A stretch of 64,000 bases of DNA. Source: Bryoerythrophyllum caledonicum. Taxonomy: Eukaryota; Streptophyta; Bryopsida; Pottiales; Pottiaceae. The notes under the pieces were generated by a model. It was not told where the DNA came from. It did no database searches and saw only the letters and a list, made by a program, of their open reading frames with translations. The DNA lies in the NCBI GenBank assembly GCA_963971425.1, contig OZ020517.1:6512501-6576500 (forward strand), written 5' to 3'. A program made the translations under genes and the position numbers. This document shows, piece by piece, positions 22,096 through 33,718 of this stretch. How positions within the stretch are numbered: the stretch's first letter is position 1; each line of letters starts with the position of its first letter.

Positions 22096-23641
22096 ATGAC
22101 AGCAGGGAGGAACATAAGTCCCCGGAAACCAAGATCTACGCCGAGGAAACGCAAGTTTGTGGCGGTCAGCTCCAGTGAAGACCACCGCATCAGCGACGTC
22201 GAGCTTCGAAGTCCTTCGACCACTCCTTTGCTTCAAGCACCTGTTCGGGAAGCTCCAAAGTGGGTTGGGGAGTTTGATGAAGCTGTCGACCTCACTGAGA
22301 TCCAGGACGATGTTCGAGCGCGTATGTTTGGAGCAGCGCCAATGTTGTTGGGGCGCGGTGTTGTCTACGGAACTGAGTTCTTCAAGGTGCATGTTGGACT
22401 TTGTGACGAGGGTCCTCTCGTGGACGATGTCTCCAAGCAGTACCCGCAAGTCAAGGAGGACGTTGTGAAGGAGGTGTGGAAGGTGGGCGGTTTGCCTAAC
22501 CGCTATGAAATCGCAAATTCTGCGTCCGCGGAGCAAGCCCTCGATTTTGGTACGCAATACTACAAGGTTTATGGCAATAAGCCTAATAACGGCTATTTTT
22601 CAATGCGATTCCTCAAAGCTTGTTTTGCTCACATTGTGTACAAGCTACCAGTGAATTGGGTGGCGGAAGCGCTGACGCAGCTCAAGAAACGGGCTGTTCG
22701 GAAACACCTCAATCCTCAGAAACTTGGGCCCATCGCGAGGCGCGCCCAAGTGTTGGAGTTGTGCAACATCATCAAGCACCTCGCTGCGACGTCTACTGTA
22801 TCCAGTAATCGTGTTGACGGTGCGGAATCCACAGCGAGGTTACGATTGGCGGAAGTGGATGTTTCTACAGCAAATGTGGCGGAAGCTGCAGCAAATGCGG
22901 ACACGACAGCTGCAAATGTGGAGGAGGCGTCACGCAAACTTCAACTTGCCTATCAACTTGCGGATGAGAAGGACGTGGAGGTGAAGGACTGGGAAGTTGC
23001 GTACGCTGCCGCCTCGAAGGAGGCACGACGCCTCGCTCAAGATCTCACAGTCTCCGATGACGAGTATCTTGCTAAAGCGAGTGAAGCAAGGGCATTCCAG
23101 GACAAGATCACTTAAAACCGCGTTACGAAAGATGCTGCACGTCAGGAGAGGTGTGATCTGAAAGCCTCTTTGCTAGAGCTGCGAAGGAAGCACAACGAGG
23201 CACTTGTATCATTGCGGGGTGCTCAGACAACACATCACCGAGCAACACGACAGGATATGACAATGAAGCCAAAGCACGTCTTTGATTATCCTCATTCCGA
23301 GTTTGTTCCCCCTTTAGGCATCCCTACTCTCCAAATTTGTGCTTACTGTAATCTTGGATTTGTAGCAAAGGCTGCAGTCATGTGTAGTTGTGGTTGTTTT
23401 CTTCATTGTACTTGTGTTGCTGAGTTAATTGCTAGCAAAGATTTTTGATGCAGGCACTGCAAGGATGTACACCTTCCTTCATCACCTGTCCACCTTGCTC
23501 CCACGTGGGTGGCGCAATTTGGCGGAGAATTGGACAAGCACGGCCTTGAGGAGTGCGACTACTTTGCTAATGTCCTCAAGCAAGTTGAAGAAGACAATGA
23601 TCTCTGTCTCCTTTGAAATGGAGACACTCGGGTCATTCTAG
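22096..23641 (+). pseudogene. RING-like coiled-coil protein, copy 2 (two or three lesions)
   Basis: A single exon starts at ATG 22096 (MTAGRNISPRKPRS, basic). The conserved N-terminal domain contains MFGAAPMLLGRGVVYG and GLCDEGPLVDDVSKQYP. FLKACFAHIVYKLPVNW and an alanine-rich coiled coil (about residues 235-335) follow. TAA at 23113-23115 interrupts the frame, which then continues without change through HPHSEF-like sequence to a RING-like finger CAYC ... CSCGCFLHCTC. A TGA at 23446-23448 lies directly before CRHCKD, where copy 1 has KCKRCKD. The frame ends at a TGA near 23620, after WVAQFGG. It lies between the direct repeats R2 and R3. It has no intron at the place where copy 3 has one, so copies 1 and 2 form the closer pair. 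Function is unknown. Confidence 0.75.
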
Positions 23642-24044
23642 GCGACAGCTAGGGAAATCTTAAAGTACTCACTAAACGAGTTTGACCCTGCCTTCGTTCA
23701 TAGGTTCTGATGTCGCAAGTTTGTTGATGTTGTGGAGTCTCTAACATTTTTTTTCAGTAACTCATGACACTGTGGGTTCAAGCCTAGTGTAGTCTAGAAT
23801 ATTAGCAGCTTCACCCTTAGACCACGAAGCAGCCAATTTCTGGCTTAATTTTCTGACATTTGTAGATGACCAACAACATCAATTTTGTATGACAATGAAA
23901 TATTGTATGTCTCAATGTGCAAACATAACCCGTAAAGGATCAAAGTCTGCTTTGAGAGGCGTTTTCGATTTTGGATAGTTCCTAAAATCCAAAAAAAACC
24001 TTACAAAGAGAAAAAGTGATACAATATTATCCTTGATTAAACAA

Positions 24045-25010
24045 TTACACAGGTATATCCGTCAAAAAGCTCCATCTGCAAACATGTACCTGTAGATCCA
24101 TCGAAACAAAAACACCTGCAAGCATGTACCTGTATGTCAGCTTGAGCGTGGTACAACAGGCCGTGTAGGGGGCTAAAGTCTGGCACACTACCCCAGGGGC
24201 CGCCACGTCAACTTAAGCTAGTAGCCTACACAAGCCGGGTATACCAAGGCCCGGTTATTCAAAAGACAATGAAAGTGTACTCCATTATATTGAAGTTTCC
24301 CGCAGTATCAACAGACAATATGGGACAATGCCCCAACTTGTAAGTGGGCGCCATGCACCTTGTACATCCTGACCGTTGATCGTGACCGTTGACCGATGAA
24401 TGTTTCCCACGTGTTGCTGATGAAGCACCCAGATGATATGACCCAGTTCATACTATGGTGCACATGATACCTGGTACCTCACCGTGTAATACCTACCTTG
24501 GCTGCTAGAGCAACCATGGTAACATCCAGCTTACTAATTCATGTGTAGTTTCAAGACCGGTTATACGGATATTCTTAAGCACTCTATCAATATACATTAA
24601 TGGAAATTTTCTAAAATGAAAGTTAGCAAAAGTAAAACTCAACAAAAATGAAACTTGTTGAAAATAGTGCTTTTGAAAGATGAAGCTTTTGTGAAATAAT
24701 AATTTTGGAAAATGAACCTTGAACATCAAAAAAAGCTAGTAAATGCAAAAGTATCCTTTTTGAAGTAGCGCTTTTGTAAAAAAATAGCCAAATCATGTAT
24801 TATAGATAGTATATAAGTTTGACCCTGGCATCACATGGGTATCACTACACCACTTTAGTATGCCGCCATTTCTACTCATCTTTGTGAAATTTAACACCAA
24901 ATATCAACGTGTAAAATTTTATTACGGCCAAAAGCCACCATATGATTGGCAAGTGATGTTGAAGTCCATATTTATTTTTTGCTACATTAGTAGGGTAATT
25001 AACATTTATT
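24045..25010 (+). repeat. Dispersed repeat R3 (near-identical to R2)
   Basis: Direct copy of the repeat at about 17930-18820, diverging at the left boundary (an extra 'gtacctgtagatccatcgaaac' block) and at the right, where it runs into a 639-bp tandem duplication. The high identity argues for a recent duplication or recent insertion of both copies. Confidence 0.75.
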
Positions 25011-26160
25011 TTAGATTGTCCCATAACACACCCCGTCCCTCACTCTCTCTTGATTTATTTTAGATTGTCACTCATTGGTTCTCTCTCTTTCTCCTCTCTA
25101 TAATTTATTTTAGATTGTCCTTCTCCCTCTCGCACTTATTTCCCCATGTCTCCATTGTTCATTATTTTTTGATTTTTTTATTTTTGTTTTTTTTTGGGGG
25201 GGAGGGGTTCTAGGGTCTAGGGTTTTTGGGCTTTAGGGTTTTTAGGGTCCCACTATTTCTCATTTCTCCCTCTTTGTACTTTTTTCAAGGTCGTGTTTTG
25301 ACTGCCCCTCTTTCCTTCTAGGACACTATTCATCATTTTAGTGTAATGTAAAAGGACAATCATTTTATCATTCTTCTTGTGATGTAAAAAAGACACTATT
25401 CATCATTTTAGTGTAATGAAAAAGGACAATCATTTTATTATTCTTTGTGTGGTGTAAAAAAGACACTATTTATCAATTCTAGTGTAATGGGAAAGGACAA
25501 TATTTATCATTCTTAGTGTGATGTAAAAAAGACACTATTTATCAATTCTAGTGTAATGAAAACAGACAATATTTATCATTCGGCATGTGATGTAAAAAAG
25601 ACACTATTTATCAATTTTTGCTACATTAGTAGGGTAATTAACATTTATTTTAGATTGTCCCATCACACACCCCCTCCCTCCCTCTCTCTTGATTTATTTT
25701 AAATTGTCACTCACTGGTTTTCTCTCTCTCCTCTCCCTCTTAATTTATTTGAGATTGTCCTTCTCAGGCTCTCGCACTGATTTCCTCATTGTCTCCATTG
25801 TTCATTATTTTTTTATTTTTTTATTTTTGTTTTCTTTTTTGGGGGGGTTCTAAGGTCTAGGGTTTTTGGGCTTTAGGGTTTTTAGGGTCCCACTATTTCT
25901 CATTTCTCCCTCTTTGTACTTTTTTCAAGGTCGTGTTTTGATTGCCCCTCTTTCCTTCTAGGACACTATTCATCATTTTAGTGTAATGAAAAAGGACAAT
26001 CATTTTATCATTCTTAGTGTGGTGTAAAAAAGACACTATTTATCAATTCTAGTGTAATGGAAAAGGACAATATTTATCATTCTTAGTGTGATGTAAAAAA
26101 GACACTATTTATCAATTCTAGTGTTATAAAAAAGACACTATTCATCATTTTCGTGGAATA
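24981..26160 (+). repeat. Tandem duplication, unit about 639 bp, with internal subrepeats
   Basis: 'gctacattagtagggtaatt' occurs at 24981 and again at 25620, and the following sequence (T/C-rich block, 'ctagggtttttgggctttag', 'catttctccctctttgtact') repeats in the same order. Inside each unit are several copies of a shorter module with 'agacactatttatcaattc' and 'agtgtaatg.aaaggacaat'. There is no coding potential. Confidence 0.8.
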
Positions 26161-26227
26161 AACAGAACACAAAGAATAAATAAAATACTACAAGTGCGTG
26201 TATGAGCATTGTACAAGAGGCCAAGAA

Positions 26228-26268
26228 GGGGCTTGTTAGGTGTTTAGGGTTTAGGGTTTAGGGTTTAA
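26228..26268 (+). repeat. Short interstitial plant-type telomere repeat
   Basis: Three adjacent GTTTAGG-type heptamers, consistent with the plant telomere unit TTTAGGG. Related but degenerate 'tagggttt' phrases occur near 25205-25250 and 25855-25890. They mark the lineage rather than a chromosome end. Confidence 0.7.
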
Positions 26269-26369
26269 TGTCAATCTAAGTTAATCCTTATATAGTTAAT
26301 ATGTGACTACAAAAAAATATATTGTTTGACATTTAGTGGGAAAACTAGCAATCTTGCATTGTTGATTGC

Positions 26370-26830
26370 TCATTTTTTTACTTTTAATTTTTACCACAAC
26401 AATATGTGGTGAAACCTTTAAACTGACCGTTTGGAATATCAATCTAAAACATATTGAGTTTGTAAAAAACTAAAACTTGAATTAGCAATATTTGAACCTC
26501 CACTACTAGCACAGTTGACTTGAATAAGCTACACCCATTTTCTACCTCTAAAATTGGTTTATAGGAAACTAACATTATCCTGAACACAATGGTCATGGAT
26601 TTAGACCTTATGTAGTGCAATAATTTTGTGTAGTAAAAGTCTGCTATTCACCAAATGCAGGGAAGAAAATGAACCATTTGCTTGACTTCAAACACTCTAT
26701 CGTTCAATCCTTGTGGTCAAAGTTCATGAAATTTTGATTGTTCATTCATAAAGAAGTCTTAATTGAGATCCTACGGTTAGATGTAGAAAATAAAAAGTTT
26801 TGTCTCTCTTCTTAAGCATTGTACTAGAAT
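26370..26830 (+). repeat. Dispersed repeat, inverted relative at about 46530-46990
   Basis: Landmarks 'acaacaatatgtggtgaaa', 'tgaacctccact', 'ctacaccc.ttttctacctc', 'gcagggaagaaaat.aacca' and 'tcctacggtt' recur in the same order on the opposite strand at 46.53-46.99 kb, at moderate identity. No open frame is shared. The rest of 26270-27538 shows no gene. Confidence 0.6.
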
Positions 26831-27544
26831 GGAGCATTTTTGAAGTATTTTTGTCGCAAAAATGCCTTGGGTCTTTAGAGATTAAGGGTTGAAAATTATC
26901 CACTACGATTCATTGAGTGAACTTTCTTCATCAGAAGTACATGTGTTGACTTGCATCGATGTGGTAAGCATTAATCAAATATTTTACTAAGAACATCTAA
27001 GGACAAGAGACTCTTAGCAATCCGAGTTTTCCTTACATGCAGCAATACTTGGCTTGCTTTCAAAATAAGGAGTGAATGGGAGAGAATTGACAGATGCCTA
27101 AAAAATAAAATTGCTCATGTCCAATTAGCAAGGCCAAAAGTTACACCCCACATATATTTTTTGGGTCCAGTAACCTCCTCTTCTCAATCAAGGTGTACCA
27201 TATTGTTGTACATGAGTACATTTTCTAACCCTACAGAAATCATGATGGATGAAAGATGCGTACCAAGATGAATCATTATGATCCATGGTTGGGCCGTGGG
27301 AGAGGTTATGAAATTATCCACTATGATTCATTGATTGAACTTACCACATTAATAGTACATTTTGTTGACTTATCTCGATGTTTAAGCATTAATAATATAT
27401 CTTACTAACTAGCATCTAGGGACATGGACTTCAAGCCATAAGTGCCATTTCCGAACTTGTTGTTTTCAACCTCTACGCCTTTGTTGATGCACACCACTGT
27501 TGACATCTGTGTCCTTCACACCTTTGCTGTAGCAAGCTGTGACA

Positions 27545-29828
27545 ATGGGAAAAACTAGGTCCAAACACAGAGTGGCTCTGGCTCAAGTCGATGAGATTTC
27601 TAGTGAGACTAGCAACGATAAAACTCCTCTCACTTCTGCATTACTAAATCCTTCTATTTGGGCTGAGGCTTTTGATCTTCGAGGAGTAGGAGAGAATTTG
27701 AGGAAGCAGCTAACCACTGTAGCTCCATTTTTGCTTGGTGACGCCGCGTACTATAGCTTGGAGTTCTTCTATGAGATAGGCGGACTTTCGATGAAGGGTG
27801 TCCCATTCAAGTGCTTGAAGGAAGAACATAATCTCCGTATGGAGGCAATTGTTGGCACCTACCCCCTGAATAGGAATGAGAACCGCCATCCGCTTAGGCA
27901 TATGGAGGAAGAAGTTGCTGCTAGAGCACTAAGGATGTATCAACGCGTTTATGGGGCTACAGTCCCGGACAATGGGAAATTTGGGACTGCTTTTGTGAGA
28001 GGCTTGATGCTTGACGCCAAGAAGTGGAAGATAAATTGGGTTGAAGGTGCTGTTGAGATAGCAAAGGTAAGTTCCAACTTTTTGTAGCAGAGACTTTGAG
28101 CACAAATTGCTAGTCCATTAATGTATTTGCTTACTTTTTTGATTCTAAGTCTTGATCCTTTGCTCTAACTTGTTCATTCGCAGTCTTTTTAGCATTGTTT
28201 GATAATTGTTGATGCTTATGCAGAGCCGCCTCAAAAATCCTCGTATCAATCCAGCCAAGCTCACTCCACCATGCTTGCGGGAGCAAATCCAAGCCATGTT
28301 GCACGTGTTTAGGACAGTAGTCGACAAGGTCATACGGGAGAAAAACGCGGCAATGAAGACAATATCCGAGGGAGGTGTGCCGCGTTCCGGCGGTATTGTG
28401 CGTCAGCCACGCGCTCCACAGACTGTCATGGAAGCACCGCTCCGCAAATCACCATTGAAGCCTACTATAGTATTGAAGGGTCCAACTGGAGCACCACTCC
28501 ACCACTCACTCCCTAAGCTTGCTGCAACATTGACAACACGTGAGAAGAAGCTATCTGAGACACAACCAGAAGCCGCACTCCAGAAGCCGATACTCCAGGG
28601 AGCTGCATAGTCAATTAAGCAACGTGAGAAGAAAGAGGCGGAGCTGTTGAAAATCAGAGCTCAGCTAGAGCATGCAGAAATATCGTTGGCGATGCAAGAG
28701 ACTAAGAGGCAAGAGTTGGCGCGCACTGAGCAAGCGAAGTGGGAGGAGTTTGAAGGGATCCAATAGTCAAAGCAAGACATAGTCTTGGACGACCGCTCCA
28801 AAAAGGTGGTAGATACGCGCTTGCGATCTCTCATGGACGATGCAGTTGCTGTGTCTACCAAGTTGTCAACTTTGGACCCTGAGATTAAGCACTGGACTGC
28901 AGCCGCTGCCGATTTGCGAGCCCAGTTTCTTCCGCTGCAGGATTCCATTAACAACATTACTGCCAAAATTGACATCATGATTGTTCAAGAGAGTTGTATC
29001 CGCCCACACCAATTTTATTCAGCATTTCCTGTGACCCGTGAGGAAATGGTACCGTTGAAGCAACACCTCCCATGCGTAGGATGCGGATGCTATTGGACAG
29101 AGATGGCTTTAGCGAACCTCCCTTGCGGATGTCTTCTTCACCCTATTTGTTTGTTTCAAGTTGCTCTATCCTCCAAACCTTGTTGTCCTGGCTGCAATGT
29201 CAAGCCATCTGGAGGCTGGATGGGACAATGGGGCTTTAAATTCGACATTGCTTCAGAAGAGGCTGCCGCTGCAGCAGTGAACAAAGAAGGATGGGCATCT
29301 CCATTGAGTGGCATTGAGACAAAGGTGCAGAATACCAAACGGAAGATCGAAGCGCGATCATCTGATTTTTCCTCCTCCAAGCGAGCATGTCACCCACTAC
29401 ACAAGGCGACTGCATCCAACGTTGAAGCTGCTGGCTTCATCGTTGCGGTAGCTGATATCATAGCAACCGTTGCTGTACAGATTGTCGACTTTGGAGCAAC
29501 GCCTTGCGAGGTAATTGGTCACACTAAGTTGGAGCTGGAAGTTGGTGACGACGTAGCAAGTGGCACTACGGTTGTAGGAGCTGGTGGTGAAACAAGAGTT
29601 GCTGCTGCAAATGATGTTGTCAAGGATGCAGCACATGGGGACGATGTGCAAGCCAGTGTCAACTTAGGAGGCCACCACATTGCAACATCCAGCCCAACGT
29701 CACCTAACTATGCAGAGCAAGAGCTAGTGGTTGAAATTTCACCTGAAGTTAGACCTTTAGATTATGGAGAGATCCTTAACATTGCAAATGCTGCAGCAGC
29801 AGAAGCGGATCCCACTACTGCCGCATGA
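27545..29828 (+). pseudogene. RING-like coiled-coil protein, copy 3 (intron-containing, two in-frame TAG)
   Basis: Exon 1 is 27545-28066 (ATG at 27545, ending GAVEIAK|gtaagt) and exon 2 is 28224-29828 (atgcag|AGCCGC), phase 0, 157-bp intron. The N-terminal domain matches copies 1 and 2 (LRKQLTTVAPFLLGDAAYY; later KINWVEGAVEIAK). After the intron come a Pro-rich linker, a Glu/Gln-rich coiled coil and a RING-like finger: CVGCGCYW, then LPCGCLLHPIC, then CCPGC with a W-rich box behind it. A long Ala/Val-rich tail ends at TGA 29826-29828. Two TAG codons (28608-28610 and 28764-28766) sit in the coiled coil with reading conserved on both sides. It is either a recent pseudogene or translated with read-through. 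It is convergent with gene C. Function is unknown. Confidence 0.72.
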
Positions 29829-30213
29829 AGCAACCATGTTCATTAAGCTAGTTAAAGGCTGGCATATATAGACTTGGAAGACTTCCAGCAGCTAGAAGAT
29901 CAATCAGCAATAGACTCTTCAGCATACTACCATGTGCACATCATGTACCTTTTTAGTGCAATAAAAGCAAAAAACACCTTTGTTGGCATATTTATGTATG
30001 CTATGAATGTCAATATCTATAAGCACTTAGGCATGTAGGTATAACAAACACAATATAGTTGGTGGACATGCAGCTACACAATTAATCTTTGATGGTGGTG
30101 TGCTCTGCTTGGCTTTCCAACCAGTTCTTATTTATTGGTATTCAGGTGGAAGTCATCTTGTGAATAAGAATCCTTAGCATTTTTATTTTTGAATGAGAAT
30201 TCTCCATTAAAAC
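29829..30213. other. Convergent intergenic spacer
   Basis: Spacer between the end of RING-like copy 3 (+) and the end of gene C (-), holding both 3' regions. I see nothing else. Confidence 0.5.
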
Positions 30214-33200
30214 TCAAATGATATGAGTCACGTCCTCTACGCTAGTTTGACAGTCACTACAGCCTACTTCAGTACTATAAACAGACTCATCTAAATCTGA
30301 TGCCTCAACAAGCACATATCTACTGCCACGCCATGCTTCACTGGCAGCCCCTGCCCCAGACGCATGCCACGCGTCGCGCCTACGAGCCATACCTGCAACG
30401 ATTGTTGGATCAGGCAATGTGTGCTCAGATTCAAGAATCCTCTTTTGCAACTTCACAGCATATCTGTGTTGTATGTTTCTATACCAGAACTCATATTGCT
30501 GCACAATAACACTTGTCCTAGCTCTTGTCCCTCCATGTTGTCCATGGTACTGGCTAGATGCTTTAGCAGCATGGTGCGATTTCTCCATCCCTTGATAATT
30601 CCAAACAGACAAACTCCCGTATTTTTCCACAAACCAGGGTCCGTGCTTCACCAGTACATGTTGCAAGCATTGAGAGCACAAACAAACACTTTATTAAAAG
30701 TTTAATATACTATATGTAATGGAGATTTTGTTGCAGCAACAATTACATGGAGGCTATGTCTAAAACTTGCAGATCTTTGCTACAACAACAATCGCTACTC
30801 AAGCCTGGGTCAAGGGATGACTTACAATGTAGTGTGTCACATGACCCTCGCCATGGGCAGCAATAAAAGCCCTTCCAAAACCCTCAATGACCGATTTACA
30901 GTTCCTCCGGCTTTGCTCATTTGTTAGAACCAACCCTGTGAAGTATGGCTGCAGTGCCTCTAGGGTCTCCCACACTCGTCTGCGTTTCACCCTTGCTTGA
31001 CCGTTCTCCAGGTTGTTCGACTCTGAAGCAAGCACATCCTTCCAGACCCGATCATTCCCAGACCATGAACTTGGTTCAAACAATTTGCTCGCTAATACTC
31101 CTCCTATGCTAGGCTTCTGAACCACATTCCATGTTCTGCCATATAGCTTCGGGTCCTACTTCAGCACACAGTTAGATCCCTCTACTCCACTTGCAGACAT
31201 AGTTTTCTCCATAGCATCTATAGCAATCGATCTCCTCTCTTCATCTTGCATATTCCAAACAAACATGCAGTGGAGATGGAGAACTTTTTCAGTGATGCGG
31301 ACCAACGCATGCAAAGTGCATATATGAGTTCTGCTAAGGGGAATTGGTAGGATTGGCTTCCATCGAGGATGTGTCTCAATGTCATATGGTGGACCTCGAA
31401 TGTTAGGTGCGAACAATCCTCCTTGCCATGAACCTTTTCCACGAGAAGAGGCTGTTCGTTCTGCTTCAGCCGCAGTGCAAGTCCTTAAACGTTCGTATTG
31501 TTGCTCGCAATATATGCAATTCATTTTGCAGGCCGGTCCATGCTGTAGGCCGTACATACACTTGATTGTTTTCATATCCGCGCTCAAGTGCCACTCCACT
31601 AGAAAACTCCCTTGGCCCAGAACTTCTAGATGTTGCCCATCAGATTGTGCTTTGATAATTGTCGGGAAGTCAGTTTGTTGAAACACCCACTGGAGGATGT
31701 CATACGATTCTTTCTCCACCTTGAAGCGACCCACTGGCCAAATCTCTTGCTCTGATTGAACTGAAAAATACCTCTCATCGTTTTTTTGAATATTCGGGTC
31801 TAGAGCTCGATTCATGAGTGTCAAGCTCACTCTTTCAAACTTCTCCCCATGGATCACCTCTGCCTCGTCCAACTTCAGCACAAATATCAGCGGCCCACCG
31901 TTGCATTCTGTAAGGAATTGAGGTTATTGAAATAAAGTTCACTTGACTACTGCAGCAAATGCTTCCGACTTCAGGCACTTTTCAAGACTCACCTTCAATT
32001 GTGATGTTATAGAACAACACCATCGATCGTTGAACAACTTCGATATTTGCAAAGAGATTATTTTTGTTGTTGAGAATGACCTCTTTCGAATTCCTAACCA
32101 CCTTTTATTGACCCTCACTTCTGGAATCACTCGCCGGCCATCAATATGGAAGTACTCTCCAATAAACTACGGAAGCTTGTTGTTCATTTTTCTTCTCAAT
32201 TCTGCCAGCCTTGTACTAGAGGGCAAATGACCATGCTTCAGCTCAGGTGCTACAGATGTGACTCGATGCTTGATAACCTTGCACAATGCATAGTATCCTC
32301 TATGTGTTACATTGTTGCCATCACACACTCCCAACATTAGCTACCCACTCAACTCCTTTTGTATCTTCTTAAAAACAGCCTGGGTTGTTGCCGCACTAGC
32401 TTGACTCATTCTAGGTTGCTCCCCCAGCCTTAGAGCCTCACCTGCGGAAAAAACACTTGCAATAGCACGTGCTGTAACAGTCTGAGAATCTTTTGTTCCA
32501 ACCCATCGTTTCCTCTCTCTGCGTGTTTTATTTGATCGCTGCAACTGACTGACAAGCTGCGGTTGAATATGCGCTCGTAATATAGTGTGCCGCCATTTAG
32601 CATTCCCCGATCCTACAAAGCCAATAGAAATACCAAATCCAAGCATAGACAATCACCATCGAATATCCATGGAATTCATCTTCAGATTCATAATTTCATT
32701 AAGCATTGAACTGGCCCGAAGACAAAAAAGAACATGCATGGGTCAACTATACAGTACGATCACGACTTAAACATGAGCCACTTAAGAACCTCGTGCAAGT
32801 TCATCGACGTTCTTGATGCTTTGGACGCGAGCACGTTTGCGAAGTCCTCTTGGAGTTTCCACCATGGATTTGATCTGTGCTTGTAACTTCTCGTCTGCTG
32901 CCTTAGATTTTAACAAATCCAACTTCAAAGCACTGATCGTCTCTTGGCTTGCTTGAGCTCCTACAATAGCTGACATCCTTAATGCTTCAAATGTAGCTTC
33001 TAAGTTTTCCACTTTGATTTGCAACTGCGCACATTCCTGAACAAGCGTAGTTGTAGTGTTTGACAAACTTTCAACCTCGCTGGACCTCATATTCCTGCTC
33101 TAAACCTCGAACCGTAGACTGCAAGTACAATATTTCTCGAACACCGCTCACGAGCTTAATGTATCCAAGCATACCATGCTCGTCGTGGCACAAAAACTCT

Positions 33201-33348
33201 AGATATTCTTTTCTAGTACGGAAGCTTGGAGGTGAATTGGTAGCTGGATCCACTGGATATAAACCACAATCAACCCAGAGGTCAATGTGAATTTCACCAG
33301 CTACCCTCCTAGCCGCAAAGGTTAAACGGCTGACTTGATCATGCAGGA
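30214..33348 (-). pseudogene. Gene C: degraded transposase-like gene, 5' end cut off by element B
   Basis: Minus-strand blocks read from 33344 down to TGA at 30214. An N-terminal segment with HIDLWVDCGLYPVDP is followed by a coiled coil after a one-base frameshift near 33090. Blocks with RRKRW-like basic sequence follow, then the core: CMYGLQHGPACKMNCIYC, PLSRTHICTLHALVRITEKV, and finally KYGSLSVWNYQGMEKSHHAAK with QHGG. This order (CxxC-like block, H-rich 'LHALVRI' block, 'YG.LS...QG.EKSH' block) resembles large uncharacterised transposase-like proteins of eukaryotic repeats; I cannot name the superfamily. In-frame TAG stops lie at 32341-32343, 32167-32169 and 31156-31158. Introns are likely (for example gtaagt near 30820). 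The missing first 20 bases of the coding sequence are on the far side of element B, at 55676-55695. Confidence 0.6.
33345..33348 (+). repeat. Left target-site duplication of element B
   Basis: AGGA directly precedes the left terminal repeat and is repeated at 55676-55679. Four bases alone is weak, but collapsing the two copies restores an open frame with an ATG for gene C, which supports the boundary. Confidence 0.75.
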
Positions 33349-33376
33349 AACACCATATTCATTATATTGGGAGATT
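33349..33376 (+). repeat. Left terminal inverted repeat of element B
   Basis: 28 bp beginning AACACCATATTCATTATATT, an exact inverted match to 55648-55675. Sequence similarity stops abruptly on both sides of the 28 bases. Confidence 0.85.
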
Positions 33377-33718
33377 TCCAGGGATTTAGGAGGTACACGC
33401 TCTTGAGTAATCCAAATATTTTACCGTAGTGATGAAGCAAAATATGATTAGAATAGAAGTACAACACCATTTTTGTAAGATAATATGAAGATGTATGGGC
33501 AAACAGTACCCAAATTGGAGAATCAAATGAAATAATATCTTTAATTGCAGACTATATTTATTATATGATAGAAGTAATCCATATACAAAACATGCATCAT
33601 CCTTTCCATGCAAAAAAAGGCTTCTACTACGACCAAAAACATACACATTAATTCCTAGTCAATGCACATTCTGGTATAGCCAAGCTGAATGTGCACTTGT
33701 ACCACTCAGATCATAAAT
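33377..33718. other. Left subterminal region of element B
   Basis: Non-coding, AT-rich. Near 33680 there is a single half-site of the element's palindrome family ('aagctgaatgtgcac'). No gene. Confidence 0.5.

Noticed and set aside
17930-25005. LTR retrotransposon bounded by R2 and R3
   Set aside because: No TG...CA termini, target duplication, primer-binding site, polypurine tract or gag/pol-like coding sequence between them.
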